A DNA stretch of 64,000 nucleotides from Paenibacillus sp. MZ04-78.2. GTDB taxonomy: Bacteria > Bacillota > Bacilli > Paenibacillales > NBRC-103111. The translations under genes were made by a program, and so were the position numbers. This document shows positions 15,679 to 24,629 of the stretch, in pieces (position 1 is the stretch's first letter; each line of letters opens with the position of its first letter). The stretch covers positions 1 through 64,000 of the forward strand of contig NZ_JANAVJ010000027.1 in the NCBI RefSeq assembly GCF_024213375.1. Reading direction: 5' to 3'. The notes beneath the pieces were generated by a model that did not search any database, had not been told where the DNA came from, and was given only the letters and a program-made list of their open reading frames with translations.

Positions 15679-15840
15679 GTGGTGGAAGAACGCGAGATCC
15701 GGCAGGAGTCGGAACGAGAGCTTATTCATCGGATTGTGGCAGGGAGCAAGCAAGAATTTTGCTTTTTGGTCGATCGCTATAAACAGAAAATTTACGGCCT
15801 CCTTCGGGGAATGGGGGCGAGTCCTATGGATGCTGCGGCT
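15679..15840 (+). pseudogene. ECF sigma factor, N-terminal remnant (region 2.1 only)
   Basis: AGGAGG (15668-15673) and GTG 15679 begin a frame reading ELIHRIVAGSKQEFCFLVDR followed by YKQKIYGLLRGMG, the start of sigma-70 region 2 of ECF factors. After about 54 codons, at GASPMDAAA, it runs into the antisense of the neighbouring reverse-strand gene and stops at 15931-15933. Region 2.3/2.4 (promoter melting, -10 recognition) and region 4 are absent, against about 160-190 residues for an intact factor. The expression signals are intact but the product cannot be a sigma factor. The neighbouring gene seems to occupy the place of the lost part. Confidence 0.6.
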
Positions 15841-15842
15841 TG

Positions 15843-16277
15843 TTACAGCCGGTAGTGATCCGCCCGCCAAGTCCGGATCGCTTTCTTGATGTCATCGGGC
15901 CGCATGTTTTCTTCTGCCGCTTTACGGCATAGCTCCGGGTATTCCGGATCGCTCGCGAACCGCAAAGCGACGATTTGCCGCAGCGATAATCGGGAATCCA
16001 TAGGCTTGCCGGTCAGGACAAAGTGCCGAAGCTGCTCTTCCGCCCGGATGGCCCGGTCTTGAGCCTTAAGCGCGTACGTCCGCACCAGCATGACCAAGAT
16101 GGCGGCGATGACGCTCAGCCCGAGCAGAAGCAGCGCAACGGACACGCCTTCTCCAGCTATCAGGGAACGGACGGCATAAACCACGGCACCGACGAGAACG
16201 ATCAAAGTCAGCCAAAGAAGCACGAAATGGAACAGCGGATCAAATTTGCGGTGGTTGGCGTACTGTTGGGTTTCCAA
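15843..16277 (-). CDS. DUF6526-like membrane protein
   Basis: 144 residues beginning METQQYANHRKFDPLFHFV. Two hydrophobic helices follow (about VLLWLTLIVLVGAVVYAVRSLI and VALLLLGLSVIAAILVMLVRTYA), then a charged cytoplasmic tail with RIEEQLRH-like helix, LRQIVALRFASDPEY and the end IRTWRADHYRL. This is the layout of DUF6526 proteins, which have no known function. The start is TTG 16277, 6 nt after GGGAGGAA; the longer in-frame ORF to 16343 has no ribosome binding site. Its 3' end touches the break of the sigma-factor remnant, so it may have arrived with that rearrangement. Confidence 0.8.
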   Translation of the reverse strand: METQQYANHRKFDPLFHFVLLWLTLIVLVGAVVYAVRSLIAGEGVSVALLLLGLSVIAAILVMLVRTYALKAQDRAIRAEEQLRHFVLTGKPMDSRLSLRQIVALRFASDPEYPELCRKAAEENMRPDDIKKAIRTWRADHYRL

Positions 16278-16444
16278 ACGATTTCCTCCCGTAGTCAGGT
16301 TAGTTTTATTGTATATCCCGCTGCGACAATTTACCATGCCCATTCTTGCTTGCCTGTCCGCAGGTTCGTCTCCGAAACCGCGCTATCGCCGCTCAGTATC
16401 CGTGAAGCGCTCAAATATGTGGATCGGCGGAAGCTGCAATAACG

Positions 16445-17179
16445 CTATTCCAGCTTAAAGCCCCGGGCTTCCAGGAAGCCGCGCATATGCGCGCGCACCG
16501 GCTGCCGGAATTTGTCCGATATCCCTCTGGACCATGTGGTCACCGTTTTGCCCCCGACTCTCTCCCGGTAATACTCTTGCATCGTTTCATCGTACGCTTC
16601 GATCTGCCGCCGCACACCGTCCCCTTGATAGCCGTTATAGTGCAGGACGGCTTGCTGCGGCAGCCGCGGACGGGACGAAGGCTCTTGATCGGGCACGCCG
16701 ATACACATGCCGAACACCGGATAAACGAGCTCGGGCAGCTGGAGCAGCCGGCTTACGTCCTCTGGCGCGTTGCGGATTCCGCCAATATACACGATGCCGA
16801 ATCCCAGCGATTCGGCAGCCACGGCTGCGTTTTGCGCGGCAAGCGTCGCATCGACGGTGGCGACGATGAAGCTTTCCGTATTGTGATGGAACGTTTCACC
16901 GTTCAGCGCAGTTGCTTCGCGGAGCCGGTATAAATCTGCACAAAATACCAGGAACAGACCGGAATGCTCGACATAGGCCTGATTTCCGGCGAGCCGGGCC
17001 AACTCCTGCTTTTTCTCCGGGTCGGTCACGGCTATGATGCTGTAGGCTTGGATGTTGCTTGAAGTCGAGGCCATTTGAGCGGAAGCGACAATGGCGTCAA
17101 TATGCTCCAGCTGCAGCGGAATGTCCTTGAATTTGCGGATGGAACGGTGGCTTTGGAGCAGATCAATTACGGCGTTCAT
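16445..17179 (-). CDS. NfsA-type FMN nitroreductase / NADPH flavin oxidoreductase
   Basis: A 244-residue cytoplasmic flavoprotein. It opens with VIDLLQSHRSIRKFKDIPL, the FMN-phosphate-binding RSIR(K/R)F motif of the family, followed by ASAQMASTSSNIQAYSIIAV and, in the middle, AAESLGFGIVYIGGIRN, then PVFGMCIGVPDQEPSSRPRL. Length and these motifs match NfsA/NfrA1 oxidoreductases (oxygen-insensitive reduction of nitroaromatics, quinones or flavins by NADPH). ATG 17179 is the start; GGAGGT lies 11 nt upstream, slightly far. A strong promoter is at 17268-17296, with a CCCCC-GACA-GGGGG hairpin (17226-17239) in the leader. Confidence 0.92.
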   Translation of the reverse strand: MNAVIDLLQSHRSIRKFKDIPLQLEHIDAIVASAQMASTSSNIQAYSIIAVTDPEKKQELARLAGNQAYVEHSGLFLVFCADLYRLREATALNGETFHHNTESFIVATVDATLAAQNAAVAAESLGFGIVYIGGIRNAPEDVSRLLQLPELVYPVFGMCIGVPDQEPSSRPRLPQQAVLHYNGYQGDGVRRQIEAYDETMQEYYRERVGGKTVTTWSRGISDKFRQPVRAHMRGFLEARGFKLE

Positions 17180-17225
17180 GAAATCGTTGCACCTCCGAAT
17201 GGAATGGAATTCAAATAGGAAAGAC

Positions 17226-17296
17226 CCCCTGTCGGGGGCCTCCAGCAGACTGGTTGACATGCCTTAAATTGTAAATGTTTAGATTCATATCGTCAA
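17226..17296 (-). promoter_or_regulatory. Promoter and leader hairpin of the nitroreductase
   Basis: On the reverse strand TTGACG (17296-17291), 17 bp, TACAAT (17273-17268) is a near-consensus sigma-A promoter starting near 17261. The about 82-nt leader contains a compact 5-bp G/C hairpin (17226-17239) that might modulate translation or partly terminate read-through from the giant gene upstream. Confidence 0.6.
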
Positions 17297-17372
17297 ACCG
17301 GGCGGGAAAATGTGCGGCTATTCTCGCGCTGACGGTTAGTTTCAGAGACAAGCGGACGAATTTTGCGCGCCA

Positions 17373-20300
17373 TCAATGCCGAATCTGATTGACGATCACA
17401 TCGTACATGCTGCCTTGAATTTTGACCGGCACATCGTCGGTCTGAACCAACCCGTTGCTCCAATGCACGCGGAATCGGAATGTGTAGGTTTGGCCGCTGC
17501 GCAGCGATTGGGCATGATCCGGGTTGACCAACTGCCCGCTGAATCGAATGCGGTCGGCAGAGCCAAGCTTGACCTGTTCTCCGGTATCCAGGAGCGTCGC
17601 GTCGACCGACTGCGGCTTGGTTGCGCTGGTGCCGGTATCGGTCACCGTCGCCGATAGCTCGAACGCTTCCCCGGCCCAAAAGACGTCGGCTTCCCGAGGC
17701 GCGCCCGGGTGCTTCTCGTTCCACAGCAGCCGGTAGCTTTCCCACTCCGGCGTATGCGTGACATAGCCCTTGATCGACAAAGGCAGTACGACGAACGAAT
17801 AGGTCTGGTTAAACGTTCCGCCCTTGCCGTCACTGAGGGATAGCCGCAAGGTGTAATTTCCTTGAGGCAGCGGCCCGTAGGTGAACGCCTTGCTTTGCCC
17901 GGACGGAACGCCGCTCCACTGCTGAATGATTCCGAATGCGCCGCCGTTCAAGCTGCTTTCCACCGTGACGTCGATCGCATCGCCGTCCGGATCGGAGACA
18001 GAAACGGTGAATACCGGCGTGTCATGTTCGTAAATCGGCGTGACAAACGTAATATTTCCCGTCGGAGGACGGTTGGTCAGCAGCCAAGTCGGAGCAGACC
18101 ATGCCGACCACACGAAGCCGTCAAAAGTACGCGCCCGAACCTGAACTTTGGCTCCAGCAGGCAGTGGACGGTCCTTAGGAACAGAGACGCTTTGTACGGA
18201 CACTTGCCCTTGAAGGTGCTGCCCTAACTCTCCCGTATCATAGAGTACGGTATTTCCCGCTTCATTGATGAATTGGACCTGATATTTTGTGAACGTCGTA
18301 TTCGGGTCCGGATCGCTTTGCGTGAACGAAACGGTCGGCGTTGGGCTCATCGGCGTCGGATTCGCTTGCGTTCCGGAAGGAACGTTCATCGTCACGGTCG
18401 GCGTCATGTTGATGTAGAGCCATACGGTGTTGCTCCATGCGGACCATAGGTTCGGATCATCGTCGGTTACCTTCATCCGCGCCTGCAAAGGAACGCCTGT
18501 CGGCAGGTCTGTCGGCACTTGGAAGCTGTTCGTTGTTGCCGTGGTGTTCTGATACGCATTCCATCCGGTATTGTAAACCATGCCGCCGGTCTCGTTCAAA
18601 ATTTCGATGTACATTTTCGCATAGTAGTTCTTCTGGCCGTCCGATTGAACCCAAGTAATCGCCGGTCGCTTGTTATCCAGAATAAGCGTTGGATTATAGG
18701 CATCGGGTCCGTTCGGATTCGTAATGACAACCTTTGGCGCTGAATTGATGACCATCCAACCGATATTGGACCATTCCGTCCAATAGTACGGATTTTGTGC
18801 GCGTACCCGTACTTGATACAGCTCGCCGCGGATCAAATCCGTCGTTACCTGCCACGAAGCCGTGCTATGGGGCGGCGCATTCTGGTTTGTTTCCCCGCTG
18901 CTGATGACGAGACTTCCGCGCGAATCCATGATTTGAACCTCGTACCCCGTAAACGTATGGCCCGCCGGGTCATCCTGCCTCCAATGGATCGTCGGTCTCG
19001 TCCCGTGTTCCAGTGTCGGATGATCCCGCGTTCCGGTCGGATACGTTAGCTGGATCGTCGGTTTTGGAATTTCAGGGACGTTGCCTTTGAGCTGGATCGA
19101 AGCGTTGGCGGGGTAAGACCTCGCCCCATACTCGTCAATGACTTGCAAATACACGGTATAAAGTCCCGGCTTTTTCGGTCTCGTCAGCTTTTCAGCGACA
19201 AAATTACCGTCCGGATCGACATAGCCATACTCCCGGGAAACGATCCCGCGCATGCTGCAATAATCGTAGCCCGTCACATCGGGCGCGCTGCAGCGTGCCG
19301 GGTCCCAAGCCGCCCGATTCGGATCGAACCGGTCCGGATCGTAGGACGTATCGTTCCAGGCGACCGTGCCGTCCCCGTTCTCCGAAAGCGTGAATTGCGC
19401 GATCGGCCTGCGGTGAACCGTCAATTTTTTATGGAACGTATTGGACCATTTACGGTATTGATCAAACACCATGCTCGCCCATAAGTAGTTTCGGTTCGGA
19501 TCGTCTTGTGCCCGCAGCGTGAGCAGATAGACGCCGACCGCGTCAAAGGTTTGCTGCGGAGAATCGAACGTCTTCCCGTTCAGCGCTGACAGCCCCTGAT
19601 TATTTAGGAACTTCGGCATGTGCGTTACTCCCCAGCGGAAGTTGCCGGCCATCGGATCGTTTTCCGGATCTTCGAACAAAATATTATTATACCTGACGTT
19701 GGCCGATGCCGATCCATTTTCCCAAATCGCGTAGTCGGACATCCAATCCCGGCTATCCTGGTTCTGCTTGATGGAAATGCCCGTAAAAGTGACAAACGAT
19801 TTGTCAGTGAACGGTCCCATTTTTCCATCGGCGAACGTGGTGTCCTGTACCTCAAACACCGGCACGCCGTTCATGAATACTTGAATCGTATCGCCCAACA
19901 GGCTGATCTTGAACAAATTGTCCGTGTTATCGAACGGCCACGCCTGACTGCGCAGCACGGTTCGGCTGCCGCCGACGTAACGGCTTAGATAGAGCGTGGA
20001 GCCGTCCGTTTCCAGACTGTACCGGTTCGTCGGGTCGAGCATCCGGAACGAAAAGCCGCTTAGGCTTGTATCCTCGTTCGGGCTTGTCATCTTCATTCGG
20101 AACGTAATGTCCGTGTCGCGATAGCGGTCCGGAGAAACGAACTGGCCGAGAACAAACCCTTTCCGTAGCTCCGGATCTTGATCTAAAGGACCGCTTTCGA
20201 GATACATGTACATATCCGTTTGCGTGAAGTAATAGCCATTGCCAGCTTGTCTTTTCAGCGTATTGTACATGCCTAAAAACAGGCCGTCCCCTACATAAAA

Positions 20301-23300
20301 TCCGGATAGGTAAGTATCTCCCCGTTCTTGCTCTCCTGGCGATTCGTTCAATAATTCGTTTACATGCACATTGAAGATGCTGCATTTTCCATCCGTTGAC
20401 CAGGAGCAGCCTGTCATCCCACCGAATCCGCCACCAGGAGTTACGCCAACGGTGTATGGATGGTTGGACGGATAAGGTCCTTCCGATACCGCGCCGGTGT
20501 CCATATTCACGTATTGTCCGAAGCTATGGTGATCGCCACGACCGTTCATAAGATCCATATTCGTGTAACTGCGGGTTAGAAGGGTCCGGTTATATGGATT
20601 TACAACGAGTGCCGTAAAATCGTTGTAAAGCATTTCTTCACCCAAGATCGTGTTGGAAGGGTAGAACCAGTCCATACCCGCCAATCTGGCGGTCCACCCC
20701 ATGCTCAAGTCGTTATTGATCCGCAGCAGATAAACGCCGATCGGGGCATCTTCGTTGTACCTTCTGTCGATTTTAATGTACCCGTCGTCCCGGTCGCAGG
20801 AACGCTTGATGTAGGTGTAAAACTCCCCGTCAGGGCCTTTCCATAACCCGTTTAGATCGCTGTATCTACATTGGTAATCTTCGACATACTGCTCCGGAAC
20901 CGCGCGCCCCTCCATCGTATTATAATATTTTCTTTGGTACTTAATCGTGCTGTCCGGGAACGATTGTCCGCCTCTTCTGACTTCCTGGAGCTGCGGATTC
21001 ATCTCGATGAATCCAATTTCACGCGGCCGATTAGGGTCTCTTTGATATACAATAACCAGGCTTTCGCCTTTGGTTAACAGCGAGAATGTTTTCCGCCCTG
21101 CTGTATACTCCTTTTCATCAACCGATATCCCGAGATCTTCCCAGCCGGTCTTGAGCGGATTGTCCTTATTGCTTGAAATCAGCTTACCGGTATACGCGTC
21201 GTATGCCTCGATCACAAAGGAGTTATTCCTCTTGCCGACGCCGCACGTCGTTTGGCCTTCGCACTTGGTGAAGTAATCGTACATCATGTAGTTTGAAACT
21301 CGGTAGATTATTCCGCCTGCGACCTCATACTTTTGAGAACCTTGGTACTCGCTGGGTAAGTAAACTTCTTTGGTATAGGTTGGCCCGTTCTTCGAATCAC
21401 GGAACGGGACGGGAACGCTATACGTGTCTGTCGTAAGGGTAAAATCATACGGGTCCCGGTCCCAAACATGCGTCAAGTTGTTAGATGCATCGTTCCATTT
21501 TCTGCTGTACTGCGGCAGCTTCTTTTTATTCAAGGCATACAGCTTTGAACCCTCGTCAAAATATAGATACGTTTTGTTCGTGCGGACGAGCGAATTGAAT
21601 TTCGCCGGAGCATACCCGGTTATATATGTCCTCGTATCTGGATCCCACAGGTTAGAAGGGACTAAGATAGGCGTACTGGTGAGCGAGGGGCTGCCGTGCA
21701 TCCACTTGTATACGGTCCCCTTGTACGAGCTGATAAAATTCGCTCCGAACCCGAGATCCGGCCATAGGAACGTGCCGAAGACGCTGGTGGGTCCCTGCAT
21801 TGGATTATCTCGCTTGATGATGCTTTCCTGGCGCTCCATTTCTCTTCCCAAGCCAGCCCGCAGGGCAGCGTTGCCTTGGGCCGCCCACTGATAAACATAG
21901 TTGTTGAGCCGGTTATTCGTGTTCGTATCGAACAGAGCCCACGAATTTACGATCGAATTGGCGTTAAACATGATTGGCGGGTTCATGCCCGGCTGATCGT
22001 TCTGCCCTTCGATGGCAAAGGAAACGTGCGGCGCATTATTGACAATATCCAGCGTTCGCGGTGCTTCCGGCTGCGTATCGGATGCCATGGCGCTTTTCCC
22101 GTAGTCCTCCGTCACTTGGACATCGAACAGATACTTACCGATCATGCCGGCCTTAAATACAAGCGTGTTGTTATCAAAGGATACGACTCTGCCGTCTGTC
22201 CCAAGAACATCCAGCCACGGATCGTCCTGAAAACCGTTGTTAGCCGCGTCGTATTTAAACCGCCATTTGACGGAGACGATCTGATCGCCGTCCGGCGAGT
22301 ACGATTGGTTCCGGATGGTGACCTGCTGATTCCGGATACCGAGCGGCGGTACGACGATTTTGCCGATGGGAGGCAAGTCCGGATGCACAGTAATTTCGCA
22401 GGTGCTGGGGCTGGTCGATTCCAAGCCGGAGTAATCTACGACTTTGGCGAGCGTAACAGTCGCTGTAACGTCCTGCAGGGTGCCGTTATAGTACTTATCG
22501 AGCTTGTTAAACCATAAGTCCTTTGAGTGGTCGATAGACTTCCTTGCCGGGCTCCAGCTCTTATCTGCATGGATCGCTCCAGGAGGGACGGGACGATTTT
22601 CTTTAATCTCCTTGGGCGCTGTACAGACCGCAATAGGGTTTGGCTCCATCACAGTCAAGGAAACGTTTTCCGTCCGCGTCCCGCCGCGCCCGTCATCCGC
22701 CGTAACTTTCACGGAGAAGGTTCCCGGCGTATCCGCTTTGATATGGTAATAGCCTTCCGCGTCGAGCATCTTGCCCCAATCTTCGTGCAGCTGCTTCGCT
22801 ATCTTTTGAACCCAAGGGTGTATACCTGAATCGAAGTCCCATTTCCACTGGATCGGATCGTTGTCCGGGTCTGAAGGCGATTTCGGGTCTGTGTACTGGT
22901 TATGAATAACACGGACATTCACCATGTCGCCTACCAAAAAATATTCCGGAGGATAGATCCCGTTCCGATCTTGATCGTAAAACCAGCCTGCCTTAAAATA
23001 GGGCGGTTTATTGTTCGGATCGGGGAGAACCGTTAATGGTTTTTCTTTAATCCAGTCCGTTTCACCACAAGAGGTTTGAATTTTCAGACTTATATAGTTG
23101 CTGCCTTCTCCAAAATAAAACGGTCTCCCGTTCGGATAGGGGAATGCGCTGTTCTGCGATTGCCCTTTCACCCGATTCGTCGACCATGTCTGGCCGTTAT
23201 AGTTGAACCGATATTGATGACCGAAATAGGTGCAGCCTTTCGGAATTTTAAAATTAACAGGCTCCAGCTCGAAATTGTCCCGGATTTTGATCGTCGGTCC

Positions 23301-24614
23301 GGGCCTAATTCGAAAATCGCCGTCGATACCGATATCGACCGGAAAATCAAACGGCTTATAGTTGTTGTCTTCCCCGCCGTCCGGGCCTTCATCGATCGTA
23401 TTATCTGAATCGACATAAAATCCGGTTAATAGCTTCCCGGGGTCCATCACCGTATACTGAAACGTGCCGGTAATATCCACGTTCTGCTCGGCGTTTGTAA
23501 ACGATGCCTTGTGAATCGTTTTGCCGTTGGAACGGTTTTGGATCAGGATTGAGAAGGTTTTGTTTTTGAACGGCTCTCCGACGTTACGGAAAGTGTAGGT
23601 GAACGTCGTCGGCTCGCCGATTTTGACCGGCCCGTTCGATTTGAGATCGATCGGGATCAGGTCGGGAAAGGTCGGTTTTTTGTAGAAGACTTCGATTCGG
23701 CCTTCGAATTTGTACGTCGTGGCGTTCCAATATGTATCCGCATCCATAACATAATTCCGGCCTTCTTGGAGTTTTGGATAATCTGAACAACGACTACTAC
23801 CTTTCGGCCAAAGAATGTAGTCGCTATCACATCTATTGTAAGTAGAAGTCAAGGGCTTAGAAACTTTCAAGTATCCGAATCCATCTACTTTCCTCCCTAA
23901 ATCTTCGATCTGTAATCCTTTGGCTTTTGCGAATGCCTTAGTAATGGTTATACTTTTAGGATCTATTCGATCCGGAGCTATAGGTGCCTCTCCATCTTCT
24001 GATTGTTCGTTAAAATAAAATTGTTCTGGCGAATCAATTTCATATGCTGTCGTTACAGCGGAACCGTCCCATTTTCTCAAGTCCGGTTCGTCAAAAAGAA
24101 CATACTTCCCTGGAAAAGTTTTTCCATCTGGCGGATAGATTGTTGCATCGCTCGGAAACAACCCAGGACAGGGGGAAGGAATTGGATCTGGCGAACCACT
24201 GCAGCTTCCCGGAAATTGATAGTGCTTTGTCCTCTCCCCTTCGGTGTCCCAATATCGCCCGCTCGGATCACGCCAAATGATGTGTCCAGGATTCGTGTAC
24301 TTCTTGCCGTATAACGTAACGGGGACCCCATCCGTTAAATTTTTAAACACAATCTGGTCGTTGACTATCTCGTAGGCGTTCCCATTGATTTTTCTTTCCA
24401 TTCCGTTAGCATCTCTCATATACACATCAACTTTATTAACAATCTGAGTCCCTGAATTCAACGGCACCGAGTAGTTCGTCAAGGTTGACATCGGTTCGAA
24501 TGTTTTAAAGTTAATTGCGGCCATTATATAGTCAGGTCTCAGAAACACGAATACGGATAAACCTAAAATTATGATTGAGGCTGCTGCTATCTTCCACTTT
24601 CTTTTTTTGACCAC
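17373..24614 (-). CDS. Giant multidomain surface protein (CARDB, PKD, LamG-like, Ig/FnIII-like repeats)
   Basis: 2413 residues, exported by an N-terminal hydrophobic helix (IAAASIIILGLSVFVFL, about 10-26). Seen in order: CARDB-like adhesion domain (about 310-425, DLIPIDLKSNGPVKIGEPTT); PKD-like domains (about 530-660, with DPIQWKWDFDSG; about 745-850; about 1735-1840); a long Tyr/Asp/Gly-rich region that could be propeller-like (about 870-1490); a concanavalin/LamG-like module (about 1495-1620); three tandem FnIII/Ig-like repeats of about 110 residues each ending in a W-V-W-S-A-W type strand (about 1850-2185); and a further Ig-like domain (about 2185-2280). There is no LPXTG or SLH, so retention is probably through the N-terminal helix or the upstream SLH lipoprotein. 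GTG 24614 follows GAGTGAGG. The first half is visibly AT-richer than the last third and the neighbours. Function unknown; adhesion or matrix binding is inferred. Confidence 0.9.
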   Translation of the reverse strand: MVKKRKWKIAAASIIILGLSVFVFLRPDYIMAAINFKTFEPMSTLTNYSVPLNSGTQIVNKVDVYMRDANGMERKINGNAYEIVNDQIVFKNLTDGVPVTLYGKKYTNPGHIIWRDPSGRYWDTEGERTKHYQFPGSCSGSPDPIPSPCPGLFPSDATIYPPDGKTFPGKYVLFDEPDLRKWDGSAVTTAYEIDSPEQFYFNEQSEDGEAPIAPDRIDPKSITITKAFAKAKGLQIEDLGRKVDGFGYLKVSKPLTSTYNRCDSDYILWPKGSSRCSDYPKLQEGRNYVMDADTYWNATTYKFEGRIEVFYKKPTFPDLIPIDLKSNGPVKIGEPTTFTYTFRNVGEPFKNKTFSILIQNRSNGKTIHKASFTNAEQNVDITGTFQYTVMDPGKLLTGFYVDSDNTIDEGPDGGEDNNYKPFDFPVDIGIDGDFRIRPGPTIKIRDNFELEPVNFKIPKGCTYFGHQYRFNYNGQTWSTNRVKGQSQNSAFPYPNGRPFYFGEGSNYISLKIQTSCGETDWIKEKPLTVLPDPNNKPPYFKAGWFYDQDRNGIYPPEYFLVGDMVNVRVIHNQYTDPKSPSDPDNDPIQWKWDFDSGIHPWVQKIAKQLHEDWGKMLDAEGYYHIKADTPGTFSVKVTADDGRGGTRTENVSLTVMEPNPIAVCTAPKEIKENRPVPPGAIHADKSWSPARKSIDHSKDLWFNKLDKYYNGTLQDVTATVTLAKVVDYSGLESTSPSTCEITVHPDLPPIGKIVVPPLGIRNQQVTIRNQSYSPDGDQIVSVKWRFKYDAANNGFQDDPWLDVLGTDGRVVSFDNNTLVFKAGMIGKYLFDVQVTEDYGKSAMASDTQPEAPRTLDIVNNAPHVSFAIEGQNDQPGMNPPIMFNANSIVNSWALFDTNTNNRLNNYVYQWAAQGNAALRAGLGREMERQESIIKRDNPMQGPTSVFGTFLWPDLGFGANFISSYKGTVYKWMHGSPSLTSTPILVPSNLWDPDTRTYITGYAPAKFNSLVRTNKTYLYFDEGSKLYALNKKKLPQYSRKWNDASNNLTHVWDRDPYDFTLTTDTYSVPVPFRDSKNGPTYTKEVYLPSEYQGSQKYEVAGGIIYRVSNYMMYDYFTKCEGQTTCGVGKRNNSFVIEAYDAYTGKLISSNKDNPLKTGWEDLGISVDEKEYTAGRKTFSLLTKGESLVIVYQRDPNRPREIGFIEMNPQLQEVRRGGQSFPDSTIKYQRKYYNTMEGRAVPEQYVEDYQCRYSDLNGLWKGPDGEFYTYIKRSCDRDDGYIKIDRRYNEDAPIGVYLLRINNDLSMGWTARLAGMDWFYPSNTILGEEMLYNDFTALVVNPYNRTLLTRSYTNMDLMNGRGDHHSFGQYVNMDTGAVSEGPYPSNHPYTVGVTPGGGFGGMTGCSWSTDGKCSIFNVHVNELLNESPGEQERGDTYLSGFYVGDGLFLGMYNTLKRQAGNGYYFTQTDMYMYLESGPLDQDPELRKGFVLGQFVSPDRYRDTDITFRMKMTSPNEDTSLSGFSFRMLDPTNRYSLETDGSTLYLSRYVGGSRTVLRSQAWPFDNTDNLFKISLLGDTIQVFMNGVPVFEVQDTTFADGKMGPFTDKSFVTFTGISIKQNQDSRDWMSDYAIWENGSASANVRYNNILFEDPENDPMAGNFRWGVTHMPKFLNNQGLSALNGKTFDSPQQTFDAVGVYLLTLRAQDDPNRNYLWASMVFDQYRKWSNTFHKKLTVHRRPIAQFTLSENGDGTVAWNDTSYDPDRFDPNRAAWDPARCSAPDVTGYDYCSMRGIVSREYGYVDPDGNFVAEKLTRPKKPGLYTVYLQVIDEYGARSYPANASIQLKGNVPEIPKPTIQLTYPTGTRDHPTLEHGTRPTIHWRQDDPAGHTFTGYEVQIMDSRGSLVISSGETNQNAPPHSTASWQVTTDLIRGELYQVRVRAQNPYYWTEWSNIGWMVINSAPKVVITNPNGPDAYNPTLILDNKRPAITWVQSDGQKNYYAKMYIEILNETGGMVYNTGWNAYQNTTATTNSFQVPTDLPTGVPLQARMKVTDDDPNLWSAWSNTVWLYINMTPTVTMNVPSGTQANPTPMSPTPTVSFTQSDPDPNTTFTKYQVQFINEAGNTVLYDTGELGQHLQGQVSVQSVSVPKDRPLPAGAKVQVRARTFDGFVWSAWSAPTWLLTNRPPTGNITFVTPIYEHDTPVFTVSVSDPDGDAIDVTVESSLNGGAFGIIQQWSGVPSGQSKAFTYGPLPQGNYTLRLSLSDGKGGTFNQTYSFVVLPLSIKGYVTHTPEWESYRLLWNEKHPGAPREADVFWAGEAFELSATVTDTGTSATKPQSVDATLLDTGEQVKLGSADRIRFSGQLVNPDHAQSLRSGQTYTFRFRVHWSNGLVQTDDVPVKIQGSMYDVIVNQIRH

Positions 24615-24629
24615 AGCAGCCTCACTCCC

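Noticed and set aside
16353-16442. Forward-strand tail ending ALKYVDRRKLQ as an anti-sigma or sigma fragment
   Set aside because: About 25 codons without recognisable motif or start; could be the far end of the broken sigma locus, but this cannot be supported.
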